Shown one piece after another: positions 7,899-12,119 of a stretch of DNA of 12,119 nucleotides. The position numbers were made by a program, and so were the translations under genes. Under the pieces are notes generated by a model. It was given only the letters and a program-made list of their open reading frames with translations. It had not been told where the DNA came from and ran no database searches. Origin of the DNA: Saccoglossus kowalevskii. Taxonomy: Eukaryota > Hemichordata > Enteropneusta > Harrimaniidae. The first letter of the stretch is position 1. Every line of letters begins with the position of its first letter. The stretch covers positions 112,346 to 124,464 of the forward strand of contig NW_003123426.1 of NCBI RefSeq assembly GCF_000003605.2. Direction: 5' to 3'.

Positions 7899-8262
7899 TC
7901 GATAATGTCGAATAAAGTCTAAGTTTGGCACCCATGTCCAGGCAACTATTTGGAAGATCGTTTATCTCCGATATTATCGGATAATTATTGTCTAATAAAA
8001 TCTAATGAAATGTTGGCATCACTGACTCGTGTTATGGTTTTTCTCCGATATTATTGCCTAATAAAGTCTAAGTTAGAGAACCATCGGAGAAAAACAAACT
8101 GTTCCAATAGTTGCCCAGACAGACCTGTCTAACTTAGACATTTTTAGATGATATTATCGATAATATCGGAGAAAAACGAACTGTCCCAATAGTTGCCCAG
8201 ACAGACCTGTCTGACTTAGATTATCATTAGACGATATTATCGATAATATCAGAGAAAACAAG
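7899..8262. repeat. Foldback cluster of a palindromic repeat module
   Basis: One module appears in both orientations. Forward copies (about 8083-8140 and 8154-8221) read 'ATCGGAGAAAAACgAACTG', 'CCAATAGTTGCCCAGACAG' and 'ACCTGTCTaACTTAGA'. Reverse copies lie at about 7899-7981 and, in part, 8038-8076 (TTTCTCCGATATTATTG and AATAAAGTCTAAG). Forward copies repeat at about 82-83 bp. The joints are an exact 18-bp palindrome GATATTATCGATAATATC at 8150-8167 and again at 8233-8250. Smaller palindromes lie inside: AGACAG-AC-CTGTCT and GTCTAA-C-TTAGAC. The opposed copies at about 7905-7981 and 8154-8221 can pair as a long foldback. This is a non-autonomous inverted-repeat element or a cluster of nested copies; no coding capacity was recognised. 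Confidence 0.7.
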
Positions 8263-8325
8263 TTTGAACAAAATCCATCCATAAATGCCAGAAATGCTTG
8301 ATATTTGCTGATTTTTTAGCACAAC

Positions 8326-8460
8326 AATGGCCAGTTGGCCATTTTGAATAGCATCATCAAATCAATATATCTGTATGTCTATGACATGATGTATAATGAA
8401 TATTTAAAATTTGAACATAATCAGTCAAAGCAAATCAGAGATATGGCACTAGGTCAAAAC
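8326..8460 (+). repeat. Hairpin repeat module related to 4795-4935
   Basis: AATGGCC (8326-8332) and GGCCATT (8337-8343) form a perfect stem with loop AGTT. About 60-90 bp later come 'AAATTTGAACATAATCAGTC' and 'CAGAGATATGGCAC'. The order (AATGGC...GCCATT hairpin, TTTGAAT lead-out, a degenerate 'AAGTTTGAA..AATC' block, then an aga/gatat block) parallels the module at 4795-4935. The two are probably diverged members of one family. Confidence 0.45.
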
Positions 8461-8463
8461 ATA

Positions 8464-8500
8464 AGTCCCCGTTTTCGGACACAGTCCGAAAACGGGGACT
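8464..8500. repeat. Perfect 17-bp inverted repeat, 3-nt loop
   Basis: AGTCCCCGTTTTCGGAC (8464-8480), loop ACA, then GTCCGAAAACGGGGACT (8484-8500). All 17 pairs are perfect, in AT-rich surroundings where such a GC-rich perfect stem is unexpected. It sits exactly between the end of the 8326-8460 module and the partial foldback module that resumes at 8501 (AACAAACTGCCCCAATAG). Two abutting terminal repeats of a transposon that lost its interior would look like this. A structured RNA is possible but unsupported. Confidence 0.85.
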
Positions 8501-8545
8501 AACAAACTGCCCCAATAGTTGTCTAACTTAGACATAATATCGGAT
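8501..8545 (+). repeat. Partial foldback module with internal hairpin deleted
   Basis: AACAAACTGCCCCAATAGTT then GTCTAACTTAGAC (8521-8533) and 'ATAATATCGG' match the 8083-8140 module. Relative to that copy, 14 bases (CCCAGACAGACCTG) between TTG and TCTAAC are missing. These include the AGACAG-AC-CTGTCT hairpin, a pattern expected for hairpin loss during replication. Confidence 0.65.
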
Positions 8546-9534
8546 AACGTTAAAAAGTGCAATCTCGCACCTTTCTAAAAAATGCTGCTGTCACTGGAGC
8601 TTGTTCAATCTTAATACTAAATGCATGACAACATTATTTGTACAACTGACAATATGTTTGCTAGGCAATAATATATACTAAACTATATACTAATATTAAT
8701 TTTTATGCAATTTTTTGAGTCCGTCATGCACGCCTACCATGCTTCCGAATAGTGATCATTGCCATTTTGTTATATTTTTATAAGTTATGGATGAAAACAA
8801 TAGTGATAATGTTGTAAAAATCATGAAGAACTTCAGGGCCGGCATTAATTTTCCCCCCATTGCTGTTCAATAAGAATGCAGCCAGAAACAGTGCTCAATA
8901 CTGTATATTCTTAAAGTTATATTAAGACAAAGACAAGATTCAAAATTATAGCTTCGCTATTTCAGCAGAGCACAGTCTTGCAATACAAGTCCATGCTTAA
9001 TTACATAAACTTAAAGCCTGTTTCTCATTTAGTGTGGCTTTGTTAAACAACATTGAACAGAATTAAAATTTATTTGGTTTGCTTTCACACAGTTAAAACA
9101 TCATTATTAAGGCCAGTCTAAAATTCTCAGTTTTTTGGAATGCAGATTTTTGTGTCATGAGCATCCAACATTGCAGACGTTTCTCTTCAGTGTTTTTTTT
9201 TTTATTTATGTAGTAAAGACCTAGTATGTATCATCCAAATGAGGTCCTAAATTGTACTATAGCTCTCCCAACTACCGGGGGTAATTTGAATCGTGGATGT
9301 CGGGAAGAGTGGCCAAAATAATTGGTTGAATTTGATTTTGGAAACTGTTGAAAGGTAACTCAATAAATATAAATAGTTTTTAGGACATGGGAACAAATTG
9401 CAAGACTTTCTCCTTCTGCCACTACAGTTGTTGTTGCAATGCAACTACATGTATATAACTTTAAAAACTGTCCACAGACTCAGAAGTCTCTTTATTTCAA
9501 TATCTGCTAATATATACTGTATTATATACTAGTA
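8546..9534. other. AT-rich stretch, no gene seen
   Basis: No supportable gene or element. It includes a T-run near 9192-9203 and only short open frames. The frame on the minus strand at 9247-9444 has no recognisable features and AT-rich codons, so it is not called. Confidence 0.35.
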
Positions 9535-9598
9535 GCTTCGCGGTAAGTGGCTTTCGTGGTAAGTGGGTTTCATATTAGGTGGGTCTCGCAGTATCTGG
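9535..9598 (+). repeat. Four-copy 16-bp minisatellite
   Basis: Four consecutive 16-mers: GCTTCGCGGTAAGTGG, CTTTCGTGGTAAGTGG, GTTTCATATTAGGTGG and GTCTCGCAGTATCTGG. The first two are nearly identical and the last two more diverged. Two copies contain GGTAAGTG, a splice-donor look-alike, so donor predictions here would be false. AT-rich sequence flanks it on both sides, including TATATACTGTATTATATACT upstream. Confidence 0.8.
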
Positions 9599-9691
9599 TC
9601 CTTTCATCGTTGTTGAGAATTAAAGTTTTATGTTTCTTTAACAACTATTCTGGGAATACCATCCTTAGAAGCTATTAATTTGCCTTTATGA

Positions 9692-9856
9692 TTTGTGCAG
9701 TTTCTCTGGCAGGAGTTCCAAAATAAGACCCAGGCTCTGAAAATGCCCAAAGTTTCAAAGACCAAGAAACATTATCATTATGATCTTATTGGTGTTGCAA
9801 AGGATAATCGAATATTGTTTATTAAAATTAATAATCCTCATAACCGTTTTTCAATA
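9692..9856 (+). CDS. Candidate exon, Lys-rich, unidentified
   Basis: An open frame of 55 codons is preceded by acceptor-like signals: TTATGATTTGTGCAG ends at 9700 and TTTCTCTGGCAG at 9712. The segment reads FLWQEFQNKTQALKMPKVSK, then TKKHYHYDLIGVAKDNR, and stops at TAG 9857-9859. It may end earlier at a weak donor, TTATTG|GTGTTG (9791/9792). If it runs to the stop it could be a last exon, and an AATAAA lies at 9906-9911, just before the transposon at 9924. Codon choice in the first 30 codons looks coding (CTC, TGG, CAG, GAG, CAG, CTG), but later codons are AT-rich. No family is recognised. Confidence 0.3.
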
Positions 9857-9923
9857 TAGATAAATTATAGTACGTAACAAATATATAACTCAGTCTCAAC
9901 AATGAAATAAAGAAATGTATATA

Positions 9924-10788
9924 CCGTACTTCCGCAAGTATAAGCCCCTTCCTGAGTACAAGCTCACCCCTGGTTTTTTGGACATTTAACGAGTTGAGGA
10001 CATCCTCAAGTATAGGCCCAGGGTGTTTTTACCGGGCATCAACGACATTTATATATGCATGTAAAAAGTGTATTTCATTGCATAAAAATCATGATTAGTA
10101 CGGTAGTTTGGTTCCAGCTCTACGAGAAAACTCCATTAATTTCAGACTGCACAGCGGGCAAACGTACGTGACGGAACATACTAGTAGTTCGTACATTTTC
10201 TATTCTGTTATTTACTCAGGATGAACCTAATGTTGCAATACTGAAATAATCCATATTTCTTTTGAGTAGTAGTTTTCCAAACAGCAAAAATGTGATCGTC
10301 AAGTCGTGAAACCTGGTCTCTGATCATCGTTTTACTTTTCCGAATAATCTTGTCCATTGAATGGGGTGTGAACGAGCAAACTATTCTTTGACATGACTTG
10401 TTGGTGGCCGTGAAGGGTTTGAATACTTCTCTCACCCTCAGTTTACCTTTCGAAAATTGCAAATAACAGCTTTTAGGGGAAAAATCACTGTTTTTTTCGT
10501 TGAAATCAGTGTTAACAGGTCACATTTTAATATCGCGGTAATTCACTTCTGCATTGCGTTGAAAAAAAATACTTCGTCAATAATCGGAAAACTTCAACTG
10601 TACAACACAGCATTTTCATTAGTTAGCGAAAGACTTAACCTGTTAGGTCAAAGGAAGTTGTTCAGGTTAAATTATGATGAAACCATTTTATTTATTTTTT
10701 CTGAGGTGGTCCTCGAGTATAAGCCCACCCCTTATTTTTTCCGATTTTACATGTTCAGGACCCTGGGCTTATACTCAGGGAAGTACGG
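9924..10788. mobile_element. CCGTACTTCC-family DNA transposon, copy 2, both ends present
   Basis: The left end TA-CCGTACTTCCGCAAGTATA and the reverse complement of the right end TA-CCGTACTTCCCTGAGTATA are flanked by TA (9922-9923 and 10789-10790), giving an 865-bp element. Subterminal motif (G/A)AGTATAAGCCC repeats: about 9937, 9955 (AGTACAAGCTC), 10004 (AGTATAGGCCC), 10717, and inverted at 10764-10779. These are likely transposase-binding sites. TA flanks suggest the Tc1/mariner/pogo superfamily, but the superfamily is inferred from the target site only. Inside, a minus-strand frame (10462-10208, 84 codons, with CQRIVCSFTPHSMDKIIRKS) could be a transposase scrap but matches nothing I recognise. 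The plus-strand frame at 10457-10831 runs through the right inverted repeat and is not a gene. Confidence 0.8.
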
Positions 10789-10790
10789 TA

Positions 10791-11080
10791 TATATATTTA
10801 CATTATTACTAATGCATTGCAATACAACTAATTAAAATTGAAAGAAATTGCAATATAAAATATTTAGTCAGTAACACTTCTCAAAGGCGTATTTCACGAT
10901 CAGTGTTATTTACAAGAATATTTGTTTATAATTTTATAAACTAGCTTGGCAATACCCATTCCAATTTGATATAATGTGTACATATTTTAATACATTAAAA
11001 TAAAGATACACTAACAAAAATGAAATTAATTATTTTATTATATAACCTGCACAAAAGTAATCAATATTTTTCCTTGCTAG
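10791..11080. other. AT-rich spacer
   Basis: No feature is visible. It ends in a pyrimidine-rich acceptor-like stretch (TATTTTTCCTTGCTAG, to 11080). Confidence 0.3.
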
Positions 11081-11167
11081 AATGATGTGCAACTTCATAT
11101 GGGAATCCTGATAAAGTTCACAGCTGGCGATTTAGCAATACCCGTATCAGGGATAGTCCACTTCTTG
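11081..11167 (+). CDS. Candidate exon or coding remnant
   Basis: After the acceptor-like TTTTTCCTTGCTAG, 29 codons are open: NDVQLHMGILIKFTAGDLAI then PVSGIVHFL, ending at TGA 11168-11170. The residue mix is protein-like. A donor-like GTGAAT follows at 11167, but the gap to the next candidate acceptor (11193) is only about 27 bp, too short for a normal intron. The two segments may therefore be parts of one decayed coding sequence in different frames, or alternative readings. No family is recognised. Confidence 0.2.
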
Positions 11168-11396
11168 TGAATTTGATTACCTAATATTTTTAGGTTCATG
11201 TGCTGCAAGTTACACAGAGCACGTACCTAAGCGGCCGTTCCTCATCAAACAATTAAGCCAAGGCATTTTCGATGTTGAAATCGCAAAATTCTTTGTTTTT
11301 ACGCTATCTGTGAAGTTCGAATTACTAAATGAAGTACAGGTCGACGAAGCTGAAATATCCAAGAACCAACACATACCAAAAATTACATCTCAAAAG
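11157..11396 (+). CDS. Candidate exon, open frame of 80 codons without ATG
   Basis: The frame is open from 11157 to TGA 11397-11399. A good acceptor TACCTAATATTTTTAG ends at 11193. If used, the exon starts at 11194 in phase 1, reading (G)SCAASYTEHVPKRPFLIKQL, SQGIFDVEIAKFFVFTLSVK and FELLNEVQVDEAEISKNQHI. The residue mix (PKRPFLIKQLSQGIFDVEI) and GC-richer codons in the first half look coding. Possible donors are GTGAAG after TACGCTATCT (11308/11309) and GTGAAT after TCTCAAAA (11394/11395); both are weak. The frame has no methionine, so it cannot stand alone as a gene. The protein is unidentified. A decayed transposon coding fragment is the main alternative. Confidence 0.35.
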
Positions 11397-11480
11397 TGAA
11401 TATTCGTGGAGTATTTTAAGTCTAACAGGACCAGAAGTGGGAATTTGTTAGTACTCTAATAATCCAAACATATTTTAGTA

Positions 11481-11600
11481 TACCGTAAAAACTCGATTAA
11501 TTCGCGGTAGTAAAAAGAATTATTTTTTCAAGTGCACGAATTAATAGCGTCAAAACGGAAATTATTGGTTTTTGGTGCGCGAATTAAACGAGTACTTTTA
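11481..11600. mobile_element. MITE candidate with CCGTAAAAACTCG end
   Basis: The left end TA-CCGTAAAAACTCGATTAA then TTCGCGG is mirrored at the right by CGCGAATTAAACGAGTACTTTTA (split: CGCGAATTAAACGAG and TACTTTTA). The reverse complement, TAAAAGTACTCGTTTAATTC then GCG, matches the left arm apart from a 2-nt indel and one mismatch. Further GCACGAATTAATAGCG repeats lie inside. The right end lacks the final CGGTA, so the terminus is damaged. It shares TACCGTA with the 865-bp transposon at 9924, so the same transposase group is possible. Confidence 0.5.
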
Positions 11601-12119
11601 GATCGATTCAAAAAGGAACTGTTTACATAAATTTATTTGTGATTTGTTTTGTTTTCCAATGAACACGATTACGGGACGTTTTTTTAGTGCCTCTGAGACT
11701 CATGGCTAGCGACATTCATGGCGTATAGTCGAACAAAGAACACGCACTTCGTCAACGACCACGCACCATGTTACACTTGAAATGAAACAGTGAAAAATGG
11801 CAAAGGTCACTCTGTACACAAACAAACAATGAACACGTGGCTACAAAGTAGCCGTCTGGCTGCACTGCCTTTTTTTTTTATTTTTCTAGGCATCGCCCGG
11901 GCGATGTTATGGCAGATATTACGAAGCCCATCTTGTCTGGAAAAATAACTTTGCGTTGATAAAATCGGTCTCAGAAAATGTTTAGAAAAAATAATGTTTC
12001 GCATTGACCAACTATAATCATGCAAAGTATAAATTCAAAGTGTTTTAATACATTGGTGAGAGGTCGCATTTTACGTGAACAAGAAGAAAAGCAGGCCAAG
12101 TCGAACGGGGTGCATCATG
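11601..12119. other. AT-rich right end with T-run and palindrome
   Basis: No gene can be supported. A run of about nine T lies near 11870-11879, followed by another short T-run and the CATCGCCCGGGCGATG palindrome at 11891-11906. On the minus strand, TTATTTTTCCAG is followed by AAGATGGGCTTCGTAATATC and a short ORF (MGFVISAITSPGRCLEK) that ends directly in an A-rich tract. This could be the 3' end of a retrocopy, but it is too short to be sure. Confidence 0.3.
11891..11906. repeat. Perfect 16-bp GC-rich palindrome
   Basis: CATCGCCCGGGCGATG is fully self-complementary, with no loop. Its GC-rich core (GCCCGGGC) is out of character with the AT-rich flanks. It could be a dimeric protein-binding site or a transposon remnant. 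Confidence 0.85.

Noticed and set aside
10457-10831. Plus-strand open frame of 124 codons
   Set aside because: It crosses the right terminal repeat of the 865-bp element and leaves it; the residue mix is AT-driven and no domain is seen.
11807-12025. Minus-strand 72-codon open frame as a gene
   Set aside because: No family likeness; it runs through an A-rich tract (KIKKK) and a palindrome, and splice-like signals interrupt it.
1-12119. tRNA or rRNA genes
   Set aside because: No cloverleaf with matching acceptor stem and TTCRA box, and no rRNA landmark, was found by eye on either strand.

Overview
The window looks like nuclear DNA of a metazoan, most likely a marine invertebrate or lower deuterostome. 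It is AT-rich and intron-like, with no bacterial-style gene packing. It holds a decayed hAT transposase, a sliver of a DIRS-type retrotransposon, several short inverted-repeat elements, and the short fuzzy repeats ('TATGTACCAAGTTTCATTGAAATG', broken here as TATGTACCAAGTTTC plus ATTGAAATG, next to (AC)n) common in such genomes. The organism call is inference; nothing here names a species.

Left end (1-1846, minus strand): a broken hAT transposase gene of the ZNF862/KIAA1586-like type. It starts at an MSKR... methionine at 1846 and runs leftwards through at least three frame changes and one in-frame stop. Its C-terminal dimerisation domain is missing. In its place, at 1-138, is a fragment of a DIRS-like reverse transcriptase/RNase H domain on the same strand, so one element was probably broken by another. 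At 2290-2575 lies a fragment of a tandem-core repeat. At 2577-3271 is a GC-richer segment with open frames on both strands that I could not identify.

Middle (3276-8560): mostly non-coding repeat sequence. It includes a direct-repeat pair around 4712-5006, the first copy (5722-about 5950) of an inverted-repeat transposon with a 117-bp MITE nested beside it (5953-6069), and a roughly 0.9-kb array of 105-156-bp core repeats. The array ends in an (AC)n microsatellite and a hairpin, an architecture like non-autonomous Helentrons (DINE-1/pearl type). A very palindromic foldback cluster lies at 7899-8545 and includes a perfect 17-bp stem with a 3-nt loop. A small minus-strand exon candidate with good splice signals lies at 7434-7482.

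Right part (8560-12119): a 16-bp x4 minisatellite, a plus-strand exon-like frame at 9692-9856, a complete 865-bp TA-flanked inverted-repeat transposon (9924-10788) of the same family as the 5722 copy, two more plus-strand exon-like frames (11081-11167 and 11157-11396), a second CCGTA-ended MITE candidate (11481-11600), and a perfect 16-bp GC palindrome (11891-11906).

No intact gene is certain. The best-supported content is the dead hAT transposase and the transposon structures. The exon candidates rest on splice-like signals plus open, plausible frames, and would need transcript data.
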